27,073 nucleotides of DNA, from positions 1 through 27,073 of the forward strand of contig JAPYQX010000006.1 in assembly GCA_029937135.1 (NCBI GenBank), in the 5' to 3' direction. Within the stretch, counting starts at the first letter, position 1. Every line of letters begins with the position of its first letter. A program made the translations under genes and the position numbers. The notes beneath the pieces are model-generated. The model was not told the DNA's origin and did no database searches. It saw only the letters and a list, made by a program, of their open reading frames with translations. This document shows, piece by piece, positions 7,987-16,334 of this stretch. The stretch comes from Nitrospinota bacterium (GTDB lineage: Bacteria > UBA8248).

Positions 7987-10900
7987 TTCGACTCTTTTCC
8001 TTCGGGAAGGGAAGCCGCCAACGAGGATGCGGCCCCGGATTCCTCCGCCCCGCTCTCCTCGCCGGCCACGGAGCACGCTCCAAATGTTTCGAGCAACGCC
8101 ATTATACGATCGAAATCCTCGTCCCAACTCCCCTTTATGGAGAGTTCAAAACTATGGGTCCCGGTGAAAACGATTCCGGAGGTGGCCAGAAAGGCGGCCG
8201 AGAGTTCATAGTCGCCCGGAAACGTCTCGAGAAACACCCGCTTTCCCCTCATGTGGAAGGTCCTCACCCCGCAACGGCGGCAAGCGAGCCGAAGCTCACC
8301 GAGTTGGAGGAGCCTCCTCGCCCGGACGGGCAACGGCCCGAACCGATCGGCGAGCTCTCCCCCGAGTTCTTTTAATTCCTCGGGCGATGCCGCCGCCGAG
8401 GTCCGCCGGTAGATTTCCAGGCGCTCTGCCTGAGCCGGGACCCAGTCCGGCGGGACGGAACCGGCCACGGGGACGGTCACCTCGGGCTCGTCGTAATCGA
8501 CCGAGCCGCCCCGCGCCTCCTGGAGGACCTCCTCGAGCAGGCGGCAGTACATCTCGAAACCGACCTGACCTATGCGGCCCGACTGCCGGTGACCCAGCAG
8601 ATGACCCGCCCCGCGAATCTCGAGATCGCGCGCGGCCAGCTTGAACCCCGCGCCGAGTTCGCTCAACTCCTCGAGCGCCTGAAGCCGCTCGCGGGCCTCG
8701 CGTGTGAGCATCTCGGTCCCCGGAACAAGCAGATAAGCGTGCGACTGAAAGCGGTCGCGCCCCACGCGGCCCCTGAGCTGGTAGAGCTGGGCCATCCCGA
8801 AGGTATCGGCGCGGCTGATGAGAATCGTGTTGACGGAAGGAATATCCAGCCCGCTCTCGACAATCGCCGTGCATAGAAGGACATCCGCCTCGCGGGAGAC
8901 GAAACTCTCCATTACGGCCTCGAGGGCCCCTGCCTTCATCTGCCCGTGAGCGACGAGGAGCCTCGCCTCGGGAACCGCGGTCTTGATGAAGCGCTCCATC
9001 GCCGGAAGGCTCTGGACCCGGTTGTGGACGAAGAAAATCTGACCGCCGCGGTCCATCTCCCGGCGGATGGCTTCGCTCACCACTTTTTTCGAGAGCCGCG
9101 AGATGTAGGTGCGTGGGGCGAGCCGGTGGCGGGGCGGGGTCTCGATGGTGCTCAAATCGCGCGCGCCCGACAGGGCGAGCTGGAGGGTCCTGGGAATGGG
9201 GGTCGCCGTCAGCGTGAGGACATCCACATTAACGCGCATTTTCTTGAACTTCTCCTTGTGAACGACGCCGAAACGGTGTTCCTCGTCCACGATCAAAAGA
9301 CCCAGGTCCTTGAATACAATGTCTTTCTGGAGCAGGCGGTGGGTTCCGATAACAATGTCCACCGCGCCCGAGGCCATTCCCGCGACCACCTCGGCCTGCT
9401 CCTTCCGGGAGAGAAACCGGGAGAGCATCTCCACCCGAACGGGCAGAGACTTCATCCGCTCGCTGAATGTCTGCCAGTGCTGATGCGCCAGGAGAGTGGT
9501 CGGAACCACCAGGGCGACCTGGCGTCCCGAGGAGACGGCCCGGGCCGCCGCCCGGAGGGCCACCTCGGTTTTTCCGTAGCCCACGTCGCCGCATACGAGC
9601 CGGTCCATGGGCTGGGGCTTTTCCATGTCCGCCAGGACATCGCGGATGGCCTGCTCCTGATCCCGGGTCTCCTCGAATTCGAATCCCGCCGCCACCTCGG
9701 CGTCCCAGGCCCCCTCTGAGCCGAACGAGACCCCCTCGACAGAGGCGCGCTCGGAGTAGAGCCGCACTAGATCGCGGGCGATGGATTGAAGCGCCTTCTT
9801 GACCCCCCGCTTGGTCTTCGTCCATCGGTTTCCGCCCAGCTTGTCGAGCGCGGGGGTCTGGCCCGTTCCCCTGAATATATGCACCCGGTCGATATCATCC
9901 ATCGGTACATAAAGCTTGTCTCCACCCGCATAGGCGATATGGAGGAACTCGTCCTGGCCCTCGATGTGATCGAGGACATGGGCGCCGAGGAACCGCCCCA
10001 CCCCGTGATCGATGTGGACGATGAAATCATCCACCTTCAAATCCAGAAACCCCTCGCCGGCCGGGATCTTCGCGCCATCACCCCGCTCCCGGCTCCGCCC
10101 CGAGGGGCTCGCAAGGAGGTCCTCCGAACGGAAAAAAATCCGCTTCTCCTCGGGGAGTCGAATGCTCGAAGTGAGCCGCCCCTCGGCGATCACCAGCCGC
10201 TCGTCCGCCTCCGCGGGGTTCGCTCCGGGAGGCAGGATCGACACGCCCAGGTCGCGCTCGCTGAGAAGCGCCTGAACGCGCAGCGCCTGTGTTTTGTCGC
10301 CGGCGACAATGACGATCCGGTCGCCCGCGGCGAGCCAGCCATGGAGTTGAGCCACGAAGTTTCCGACCCGCCCCCTGACGGGGGTCAGGCGCTCTGCATT
10401 AAGCGCGGGCGCACCGCCTTCGGGCTCCTCATCCCGACCTGGGAGGTCATCCAGCCCCAGCGGATCGAGTTCGACGAAAGGCCAAAGGGAAATGGCTTCC
10501 TCGACCTCATCGGGCCGCAGCCACATACGCTCCGGCGGGTATCCGATCAACCCACGCTCGGCGGTGTGGGAGGCTTCCTCCTCGATATCGGCCCAGAGTC
10601 GGGAGGCGGCTTCGGCGGCTGTGTCCGGCTCGAGGATCACCCAGGCCGCGTCCCCCGGAACGGCGTCAAAGAAAGTCCCCATCTCGGAAAGAAAAAAAGA
10701 GGCCAGCCCCTCCATCCCCGAAAACTGGCCGTCGGCTTCAAGTAAATCGAGAAGACGCTCGATGCGGCTTTCCTGCTCGGGCGACCCGTCGCCCGCCCGC
10801 CGGAGCGCCGCCGCGCCCGCTTCCTTTTCCCCGGCGGCGAGGGCGAGTTCCCTGGCCGGAAAAATGTGGATTTCAGGCCGGGTGAGGAGGCCCCGCTGGG

Positions 10901-11534
10901 TCTGTGGGTGAAATTCGCGGAGGGCGTCAATCTCATCTCCCCTCAGATCCATGCGCACGGGGCGCTTCTCCTGGGGAGAGTAAAAATCGATGATTCCGCC
11001 CCGAATGGCATACTCACCCGGGGATTCGACAATCGAGCGGCGCACGTACATCAGCGACTCAAGCTCACCAATCAGGCGATCACGGTCGATTTCCTCTCCC
11101 TCCCGGAGGTGGAGGGAGCTGGCGCGATGCCGCCCGGGCGGGGGAATGCGGCCGGCGAGGGCCTCGGGCGTGGTGAGGACAATTCCACCAGCCGCCTTTG
11201 AAACGAGGAAATCGAGGGCGGCCATCCGCTCGCCCATCACCTCGCTCGAGGGAGAAATCCGCGTATAGGGGTAAACGTCCCAGGCCGGAAAAGCGTGGAC
11301 CGGGAACTCCCTCCCGGCTCCCGCCCCGGGCCCTTGACCGCCGAGAAAGAACCGGAGGTTCGCCTCGATGCGCCGAAGGGGCCGCAGCCCGGGAGCGACG
11401 AAGATCAGAGGCACTTTCATTCCGAGGGCGAGATTCGCCATCCACCAGGCGATGGAAGTTTCATCGGCGCCGCGTATGCGTAAGCGCTTGCCGCCGGCCG
11501 TTTCATTGAAAAGGGATTTTATCGAATTTGTCAT
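7983..11534 (-). CDS. mfd: Transcription-repair coupling factor
   Basis: Mfd displaces RNA polymerase stalled at DNA lesions and recruits UvrA. The 1183-residue length is typical. An N-terminal UvrB-like region (FPAWDVYPYTRISPSSEVMGER) is followed by the RNA-polymerase-interacting domain (DDFIVHIDHGVGRFLG). The RecG-type helicase has Walker A GDVGYGKT near residue 648, DEEHRFG near 748, TATPIPRTLQLAL, and the motor end SRADTFGMAQLYQLRGRVGR near 900. A C-terminal TRCF domain follows (VPPDWVPAQAERLEIYRR). It starts about 70 bases downstream of the rodZ-like gene and leads a run with the parvulin lipoprotein and surA-like genes. No good ribosome-binding site precedes the ATG. Confidence 0.98.
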   Translation of the reverse strand: MTNSIKSLFNETAGGKRLRIRGADETSIAWWMANLALGMKVPLIFVAPGLRPLRRIEANLRFFLGGQGPGAGAGREFPVHAFPAWDVYPYTRISPSSEVMGERMAALDFLVSKAAGGIVLTTPEALAGRIPPPGRHRASSLHLREGEEIDRDRLIGELESLMYVRRSIVESPGEYAIRGGIIDFYSPQEKRPVRMDLRGDEIDALREFHPQTQRGLLTRPEIHIFPARELALAAGEKEAGAAALRRAGDGSPEQESRIERLLDLLEADGQFSGMEGLASFFLSEMGTFFDAVPGDAAWVILEPDTAAEAASRLWADIEEEASHTAERGLIGYPPERMWLRPDEVEEAISLWPFVELDPLGLDDLPGRDEEPEGGAPALNAERLTPVRGRVGNFVAQLHGWLAAGDRIVIVAGDKTQALRVQALLSERDLGVSILPPGANPAEADERLVIAEGRLTSSIRLPEEKRIFFRSEDLLASPSGRSRERGDGAKIPAGEGFLDLKVDDFIVHIDHGVGRFLGAHVLDHIEGQDEFLHIAYAGGDKLYVPMDDIDRVHIFRGTGQTPALDKLGGNRWTKTKRGVKKALQSIARDLVRLYSERASVEGVSFGSEGAWDAEVAAGFEFEETRDQEQAIRDVLADMEKPQPMDRLVCGDVGYGKTEVALRAAARAVSSGRQVALVVPTTLLAHQHWQTFSERMKSLPVRVEMLSRFLSRKEQAEVVAGMASGAVDIVIGTHRLLQKDIVFKDLGLLIVDEEHRFGVVHKEKFKKMRVNVDVLTLTATPIPRTLQLALSGARDLSTIETPPRHRLAPRTYISRLSKKVVSEAIRREMDRGGQIFFVHNRVQSLPAMERFIKTAVPEARLLVAHGQMKAGALEAVMESFVSREADVLLCTAIVESGLDIPSVNTILISRADTFGMAQLYQLRGRVGRDRFQSHAYLLVPGTEMLTREARERLQALEELSELGAGFKLAARDLEIRGAGHLLGHRQSGRIGQVGFEMYCRLLEEVLQEARGGSVDYDEPEVTVPVAGSVPPDWVPAQAERLEIYRRTSAAASPEELKELGGELADRFGPLPVRARRLLQLGELRLACRRCGVRTFHMRGKRVFLETFPGDYELSAAFLATSGIVFTGTHSFELSIKGSWDEDFDRIMALLETFGACSVAGEESGAEESGAASSLAASLPEGKESK

Positions 11535-11605
11535 GCGTCGTTGCAGGTAATTTTCGGAGTCTTTGGTTGGGCGCTGTCTATGAGACCTCGCTGACGAGGC
11601 GAACG

Positions 11606-12634
11606 CTAATCCGAAGCGTCGGCGGATGAGGCCTGTTGAAGCTCCACCATTTTATCGGTGATGACAAACTCGCGCACAATGTTCGAAGTCGTTTGCGGAA
11701 GAGAGACCACCCTATCGTTCAACAACACTTTTGTCCCGGCGGCGTTTCCCACCGTCAGGGTAAAGCGGTCGCTCCCGCGCCAGGATCTTTGAGTCCCTTG
11801 ATAAAGAAGAATCTCAATGGGTTCTCGCGTGTCCACCCGCAGGCGCACCCAAGTATCCTCAAGAGCCTGAATCGTCAGACCGAGCCCACCCACTGCCGCG
11901 GCCTTATCGATTGCGCTTACCGCCGCCCGTGGCGGTGAAAGTAAAGCGGATGCCCCGGATTCGGAAGAAGCGTTTTTTGTCAATGATTTCAATGACTTGT
12001 CGTTGATGACTCCCTTCTCACCCAGCGCCGCGCCACCGGTGAAAGGTTTTTCAGGAGCGCTCAGGGAATTTTTTTCAGAAGCGTTTCGGGCGAGGGACTT
12101 AACATCATCAGAATCGTTTCGCCCGCTCGAAGCACCGTTAAAATTCTGGAATTCTTTGAAAGCGGGAGCGGCGGCGGCCTTGATTCGATCAGTGAATCCA
12201 CCAAGCTTTCCGAAGCTCTCTGTCTTTCCGCGCACAAACCAGAGGAAAGCGCCGCTCGCGAGAATAAAGAAAACGACGGCGGCAACCGGCACCAGCATTC
12301 CGAGAGGCTTCCGGGCAACGTACGGAGAGAAAATAAATTTTTCGCCGAGATTCTCGTCGATGTCCTCGGAGATGGCGCCTACTTTTTCGTTGTAGCGGAG
12401 CACCACCTCTTCGTCGTCAACGCCGATGTGGCGAGCATAGGCGCGAACAAAACCGCGGCAGATGGGAACGGCGGGAAGGCGATCAAACTCTTCGTTTTCG
12501 ATCTTCTCCAGGTAGAATGTGCGAACGCGCGTCGAGCTGGCAACTTCCATAAGGGAAATCCCGCGCTCCTCCCGTTTGCGCCGCAGAAATGTACCGACGC
12601 CAACCTCTTCTATGGATAAATTCCATTCCGCCAT
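11606..12634 (-). CDS. RodZ-like membrane protein (HTH + transmembrane + DUF4115)
   Basis: The domain order is that of RodZ. A cytoplasmic Xre-like helix-turn-helix lies at residues 10-75 (VGTFLRRKREERGISLMEVA, YLEKIENEEFDRLPAVP, FVRAYARHIG). A single membrane span follows near residue 110-130 (LVPVAAVVFFILASGAFLWF), then a Ser/Ala/Lys-rich periplasmic linker and a C-terminal DUF4115 domain (LTIQALEDTWVRLRVD, LTVGNAAGTKVLLND). RodZ anchors MreB filaments and helps set rod shape. The linker is variable and low in complexity. A near-consensus promoter lies about 70 bases upstream, so this gene probably heads the transcript that continues into mfd. Confidence 0.88.
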   Translation of the reverse strand: MAEWNLSIEEVGVGTFLRRKREERGISLMEVASSTRVRTFYLEKIENEEFDRLPAVPICRGFVRAYARHIGVDDEEVVLRYNEKVGAISEDIDENLGEKFIFSPYVARKPLGMLVPVAAVVFFILASGAFLWFVRGKTESFGKLGGFTDRIKAAAAPAFKEFQNFNGASSGRNDSDDVKSLARNASEKNSLSAPEKPFTGGAALGEKGVINDKSLKSLTKNASSESGASALLSPPRAAVSAIDKAAAVGGLGLTIQALEDTWVRLRVDTREPIEILLYQGTQRSWRGSDRFTLTVGNAAGTKVLLNDRVVSLPQTTSNIVREFVITDKMVELQQASSADASD

Positions 12635-12699
12635 TTTTCATCCAATGGCCCAACGCGAACGCAACCAATAATGCAAAAAAGATAAACCTAACGAAAACA

Positions 12700-12728
12700 A
12701 ATATATAGACATTTAAAGCAACAGTCAA
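12700..12728 (-). promoter_or_regulatory. Near-consensus sigma-70 promoter upstream of rodZ-like gene
   Basis: Minus-strand TTGACT (12728-12723) and TATATT (12705-12700) are separated by exactly 17 bases inside an AT-rich patch. Transcription would begin near 12693, about 60 bases before the ATG at 12634. Confidence 0.75.
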
Positions 12729-12785
12729 TATTAAAATGCTCGGCGTAAATCTTTTTTCAGATGGGTCAAAACGGCCGGGAACCCC

Positions 12786-13688
12786 TCACCGGCACCCGAG
12801 GAGGGCGTGGATTCCCCGTGAAACATCGAGAATCGACGGAGAATCGGAGGAAAAACCGGACTCCCGCAACCCTTTTCCCCACAATAAGATAGGAACTTTA
12901 TTTAGTGTATGAGAGGAAGTTGACATATCCTCGACATTCCCATGATCGCTGCTGAGAACGAACACATCGCACTCCGGATCAAGCCCCGCGACGGCCGCCC
13001 CCAGGAACAGGTTAAGGCCCTCGACCACCTCGAGCGCGTCCTCGAAAGTACCCCGGTGGCCGACGACATCCGTTTGAAAATATTCGTATAAGAGCAGATC
13101 GCCCTCTCCGGCCATCCGGCCGAGCCGGGCGCCCGCCTCCTCGGGCGGGAGCAAATCGATCTCAAGCCCCGAATCCACGAGAATCCGGTTCGTGAAATCC
13201 CGGCAGACGGCCTCCCCCCGTTTCAGATTCGCCTCCCGCCGCAGTGGAATCCCCGCGGTCTCCGCCATCACGGTTGTGACCGATCGGTGGCGCGTGCGGC
13301 CGCGTTCGAAAAACCGGGAGGTGTATGCGTTGGCGAAGCCCACCCGCGCGCCCCGCTCGCGGGCCTTGCGCAGAAGACCCTCGCGGGCGATCAACTCCTT
13401 GAGTTTCGTGTTGGGATAACCCTGAAGATGTCCGCCGGAGAAAACCGGCGCATTCACCCCGGTGAAAAGCGAAGTGCCCCCGGTCGCACTCTGAGGGGTG
13501 CCGGGAACACCGAGGCAGGCGTCCGCCGCGATCAGGGCAAAGCCCCCCGGCGACGTGCCGCCATGACTGGCCAACGGCGCAACGCCGCCAAGGCAGGCCA
13601 ACGGCCCTCCAACGAGCGCGGAAAGCGGATTGTCCGGGCCGGCGGGGGCGAGCCCCAACCCATCGACGAAAACAAAGAGTACCGCCAA
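12786..13688 (-). CDS. Alkaline-phosphatase-superfamily metalloenzyme (phosphoglycerate mutase / phosphopentomutase-like)
   Basis: The 300-residue protein begins with the metal-binding strand VFVDGLGLA. It has a SATGGTSLFTG segment at the position of the phosphorylated Ser/Thr in cofactor-independent phosphoglycerate mutase relatives, and ends with SSDHGNVEDMSTSSHT and KVPILLWG, the D-H and H metal ligands of the superfamily. It is shorter than true iPGM (about 510 residues) and phosphopentomutase (about 390), so the substrate is not known. The start is TTG at 13688, one base after the aroF stop; the conserved strand begins immediately, leaving no alternative start. It is probably co-transcribed with aroF. 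Confidence 0.8.
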   Translation of the reverse strand: MAVLFVFVDGLGLAPAGPDNPLSALVGGPLACLGGVAPLASHGGTSPGGFALIAADACLGVPGTPQSATGGTSLFTGVNAPVFSGGHLQGYPNTKLKELIAREGLLRKARERGARVGFANAYTSRFFERGRTRHRSVTTVMAETAGIPLRREANLKRGEAVCRDFTNRILVDSGLEIDLLPPEEAGARLGRMAGEGDLLLYEYFQTDVVGHRGTFEDALEVVEGLNLFLGAAVAGLDPECDVFVLSSDHGNVEDMSTSSHTLNKVPILLWGKGLRESGFSSDSPSILDVSRGIHALLGCR

Positions 13689-13689
13689 T

Positions 13690-14706
13690 TTAAATGGTGC
13701 GGCCCGCGGCCTGTGCGAAGGGCTTGAGCTCTTTCATCAGCTGGGCGAATTTCTTGGGCTTGAGCATTTGCGGGCCATCCGACATGGCGTTGGCCGGATC
13801 GGGATGGACCTCGATCATGAGCCCGTCGGCGCCGACGGCCACGGCCGCCTTGGCGAGGATTCCCACGAATCGCCAGGCTCCGGCGGCGTGGCTGGGATCG
13901 ACCGTCACCGGAAGATGGGTCAGCTCCTGGAGCACGGGAACGGCACTGATGTCGAGCGTGTTCCGGAGCGCGGTCTCGAAGGTGCGGATCCCTCGCTCGC
14001 ACAGAATCACGTTGGGATTCCCCTGACTCATGATGTATTCGGCCGACATGAGATATTCCTCAATCGTGGTGGAGAGGCCGCGCTTGAGAAAGATGGCATT
14101 CTTCACCTTTCCCACCTTCTTGAGCAGGGAGAAATTCTGCACGTTGCGCGCTCCGATCTGGAGGATATCGGCGTAGTCGGCGATGAGGTCGATGTCCTCG
14201 GTGTCCATCACCTCGGTCTGGATGGGGAGGCCGGTTTTGTCGCGCGCCTCGGCCAGCAACTTGAGCCCCTCCTCCTCCATTCCCTGAAAGCTGTAGGGAG
14301 AAGTCCGGGGCTTGAAGGCCCCGCCTCGAAGAACGTGCCCCCCCCCCGCCTTGACCGCTTCGGCGGACTCGAGAATCTGCTCTCTGCTCTCGATCGAACA
14401 GGGACCGGCGACCACGACCACCTCGGGGCCACCGAATTTTACGCCCCTCACCTCCACCACGGAGCGCTCGACCCGCCCCTCGGAGCTTGCCAGTTGATAG
14501 GGTTTGACGACGGGCATCACGTTCTCGACGCCGGCCAGCACACTGAGCGCCTCTTCCATGTTCTTTCCCCGCTCGTCGCCGAGGGCGGCGATGACGGTGC
14601 GCTCGACTCCGCGCATAACGTGCTCCGTACAGCCAAGATCCTTAACGCGCTTGACGGCCCCCTCGATCTCCTCCTCGGTGGCGCCTTTTTTCATCACGAC
14701 AATCAT
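13690..14706 (-). CDS. aroF: 3-deoxy-7-phosphoheptulonate (DAHP) synthase, type I-beta with N-terminal regulatory domain
   Basis: This enzyme condenses phosphoenolpyruvate and erythrose 4-phosphate, opening the shikimate pathway. Residues 1-70 form the ferredoxin-like/ACT-like regulatory domain (MIVVMKKGATEEEIEG, VLAGVENVMPVVKPYQLAS) known from Thermotoga-type enzymes. The barrel follows with GPCSIES, RGGAFKPRTSPYSFQG, LQIGARNVQNFSLL, FLKRGLSTT, CERGIRTFE and PVTVDPSHAAG. A run of ten G bases (14347-14338 region) encodes part of KAGGGHVLRGG next to the active-site motif, and the frame is intact. The leader upstream encodes a Phe-rich peptide and attenuator, so transcription is probably controlled by charged tRNA-Phe, in addition to possible allosteric control through the N-terminal domain. 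Confidence 0.95.
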   Translation of the reverse strand: MIVVMKKGATEEEIEGAVKRVKDLGCTEHVMRGVERTVIAALGDERGKNMEEALSVLAGVENVMPVVKPYQLASSEGRVERSVVEVRGVKFGGPEVVVVAGPCSIESREQILESAEAVKAGGGHVLRGGAFKPRTSPYSFQGMEEEGLKLLAEARDKTGLPIQTEVMDTEDIDLIADYADILQIGARNVQNFSLLKKVGKVKNAIFLKRGLSTTIEEYLMSAEYIMSQGNPNVILCERGIRTFETALRNTLDISAVPVLQELTHLPVTVDPSHAAGAWRFVGILAKAAVAVGADGLMIEVHPDPANAMSDGPQMLKPKKFAQLMKELKPFAQAAGRTI

Positions 14707-14754
14707 CGTCTTCTCTCCTTGCGGTGAGTCTTAGACTCGGTGATTTGTTAACTC

Positions 14755-14793
14755 AAAAAAAAATCGCCACGGTTCGAGCCCCGTGGCAAAAAA
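14755..14793 (-). terminator. aroF leader attenuator terminator (3:4 hairpin)
   Basis: On the minus strand GCCACGG (14787-14781) and CCGTGGC (14772-14766) form a seven-pair stem with an eight-base loop. Two bases later nine T residues follow (14763-14755). It lies between the leader peptide stop and the aroF ATG, about 50 bases before the gene, and follows a T run that can join an alternative pairing. Confidence 0.85.
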
Positions 14794-14825
14794 CATATCT
14801 CGTATTGCCGGGGCGGCCGGAATGT

Positions 14826-14878
14826 CCGTCCGCCACCGCTTCGGGTCAATCAGCCGGAGGCGGCACGCAGGCGGACGG
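14826..14878 (-). promoter_or_regulatory. aroF leader pause hairpin (1:2) and antiterminator segment
   Basis: CCGTCCGCC (14878-14870), placed just after the Phe codons, is perfectly complementary to GGCGGACGG (14834-14826), a nine-pair hairpin. The second arm, read as GTGGCGGA, can instead pair with TTTGCCAC at the 5' side of the terminator (five Watson-Crick pairs, then G-U, G-U, A-U), blocking the 3:4 stem. A ribosome stalled on the Phe codons would cover the first arm and free the second. The arrangement is that of trp/phe-type attenuators. Confidence 0.75.
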
Positions 14879-14939
14879 GGGTAAAGCCGAAGAAAAATCG
14901 GCCCCTCCAAAACACCGTCTGAACCGGATTCTCGCGCAT
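14850..14939 (-). CDS. Phe-rich leader peptide of aroF (29 residues)
   Basis: A short frame from ATG 14939 to TGA 14850 encodes 29 residues beginning MRENPVQTVFW and continuing RGRFFFGFTPVRL. Five of ten residues at positions 10-19 are Phe, and one is Trp. The Phe codons at 14897-14883 sit immediately before the first arm of the leader hairpin. GAAGGGG lies about 12 bases before the ATG. Leader peptides of this kind (for example PheL) act only by ribosome stalling when charged tRNA is scarce. The gene downstream makes the first aromatic-pathway intermediate, which fits. It was identified from codon content, position and RNA structure rather than from homology. Confidence 0.8.
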   Translation of the reverse strand: MRENPVQTVFWRGRFFFGFTPVRLRAASG

Positions 14940-14979
14940 GACCCAAAACCCCTTCAAATACCACTCAAAACAACGATGA

Positions 14980-15008
14980 AAACTACCCCGGCGCCAGCGG
15001 CCCGTCAA
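14980..15008 (-). promoter_or_regulatory. Predicted promoter of the aroF leader
   Basis: Minus-strand TTGACG (15008-15003) and TAGTTT (14985-14980) are 17 bases apart. A start near 14973 would give about 34 bases before the leader-peptide ATG. With the leader peptide and attenuator this accounts for the 14707-15062 stretch, which has no larger gene. Confidence 0.55.
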
Positions 15009-15062
15009 GGCCCTAGCGACCTATTTGGAGACGGCGGGAGTGGGTTTTAGCTATTGTAAAGG

Positions 15063-16223
15063 CTACCTGAAGATCCTCGCCAGTCGCCGCTTGTCTTTTC
15101 CGGAGGGGCGAAGCGGCTCCCCGCCCAAGACAACGCGTGTCGCCTCGAGCATCCGGCTCCCCCGCCTCCTCTCCCCCTCGGAGTCGGTGAAAACAAACCG
15201 CCCCTCGCGAAGGCGAAAGATTGCCACATCTCCCCGCGCACCGGGCCGCAGGGTTCCGATCTCCCCCTCCATCCCGAGCCAGGCCGCCGCGGTCTGTGTG
15301 CTGAGGCGAATCACCTCGGCGAGCGGAAACCCCAGGGCGATGAATTTACTCATCAGGCTCGGGAAGTCGTACACCGGCCCGTTGATGCAGTGGGTGTGAA
15401 GGTCGGTGCTCAGGTTGCCCGGCATGAGCCCCTGGGCCATCGCGGCCTCGAGGGTATCGAAGCTAAAACTCGCCCGCCCGTGCGCTACATCCAGGAGTAT
15501 CCCCCGGTCCCTGGCCTCCCAGACCGCCCGGCGCACCCGTCCCCTCCGGTCGAGGATTCCCTCCCCCCTCCCGTGGAAAGCGTGGGTGAGGACATCGCCC
15601 GGCCTGAGTTTTTTGAGGATTTTCGGAAGCGAGTCGGGAGTGTCGCCCACATGGACCATGAGCGGAACCCGCAGAGTGCGGGAAGCGTCGAGAGCCGCAT
15701 CGAGCGGTTTTCCCCCGCTTCGCTCGACCACGTTCCGGCTGAGGCGCACTTTCATCCCGAGGAGCAGGTCCCGGTTCGCCCGGTAGCAATCCACGGCGTC
15801 TCCCACCCGGAGCGCCCGCATGTCGATATTTTCGCCCAGCCCGTCGATGAGGAGCCCACCCGCCGAAATATTCAGAAAAGCGCGAGTAGTCATCCGCGCG
15901 GGATCGAGGAATCCGCTCCTGAAGGCCGGGAAGGTCTGGGAGCCAGCGCTCCCCGTGTCCACCGCCGTCGTCACCCCGCGCGTGAGCATCGAGGCCTCGA
16001 GGTTCACCCCGTAGTGGCTCACCCCCTCGAAGAAATGGCAGTGAAGATCGACGAGCCCGGGCGTGACGATCCGCCCCCGCGCGTTCAGGGTGGGGCGTCC
16101 TCGCGGCTCAATATGCGGCGCGAGGCGGTGGACGCGCCCGCCGCGAATCTCGATGTCCATTGTTCCCTCGATATCCTGCGAGGGATCGACGACATAGCCG
16201 CCACGAATGATCAGATCGGCCAC
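15063..16223 (-). CDS. Amidohydrolase/deacetylase-family metallohydrolase (dihydroorotase-like)
   Basis: This 386-residue amidohydrolase keeps a complete binuclear metal site. It has HCH in VDLHCHFFEG, a lysine suitable for carboxylation in LLLGMKVRLS, His in LMVHVGDTP, His in LTHAFHGRG and the catalytic Asp in LSTDLHTH. It starts with the usual subdomain ADLIIRGGYVVDPSQDIEG. Relatives are annotated as deacetylases or dihydroorotase-like enzymes with uncertain substrates. The frame is open to 16385, but GTG 16223 has AAGGAG seven bases upstream and begins at the conserved strand, so I use it. It is transcribed away from the acyl-CoA dehydrogenase pair and upstream of aroF. It is not the pyrimidine dihydroorotase, which is pyrC in this window. 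Confidence 0.88.
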   Translation of the reverse strand: MADLIIRGGYVVDPSQDIEGTMDIEIRGGRVHRLAPHIEPRGRPTLNARGRIVTPGLVDLHCHFFEGVSHYGVNLEASMLTRGVTTAVDTGSAGSQTFPAFRSGFLDPARMTTRAFLNISAGGLLIDGLGENIDMRALRVGDAVDCYRANRDLLLGMKVRLSRNVVERSGGKPLDAALDASRTLRVPLMVHVGDTPDSLPKILKKLRPGDVLTHAFHGRGEGILDRRGRVRRAVWEARDRGILLDVAHGRASFSFDTLEAAMAQGLMPGNLSTDLHTHCINGPVYDFPSLMSKFIALGFPLAEVIRLSTQTAAAWLGMEGEIGTLRPGARGDVAIFRLREGRFVFTDSEGERRRGSRMLEATRVVLGGEPLRPSGKDKRRLARIFR

Positions 16224-16334
16224 GGTGACTCCTTCCCTTGAGATTGAACCCGGAGTTCCCCCGGAGCCTACTTTGCTCTCCCTCCACCAGCAATCCCCAC
16301 TTCCTCCGGCAACCACACCGAATACCCGGGCACA

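Noticed and set aside
11580..11600. CCTCG/CGAGG hairpin between the rodZ-like gene and mfd as a terminator
   Set aside because: No T run follows on the minus strand; the two genes are probably co-transcribed.
12483..12728. An 81-residue minus-strand frame with a hydrophobic N-terminus
   Set aside because: It begins inside the rodZ promoter -35 region and overlaps the rodZ-like coding start out of frame, so it could not be transcribed from that promoter intact.
14766..14787. Possible tRNA T-arm remnant (GGTTCGAGCC within a GC stem)
   Set aside because: The loop is eight bases, the stem is seven pairs, and no other tRNA arms surround it; it is the aroF leader terminator.
14731..14964. A 77-residue minus-strand frame across the aroF leader
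   Set aside because: It runs through the terminator and T tract in a frame different from the Phe-rich peptide, and resembles no family known to me.
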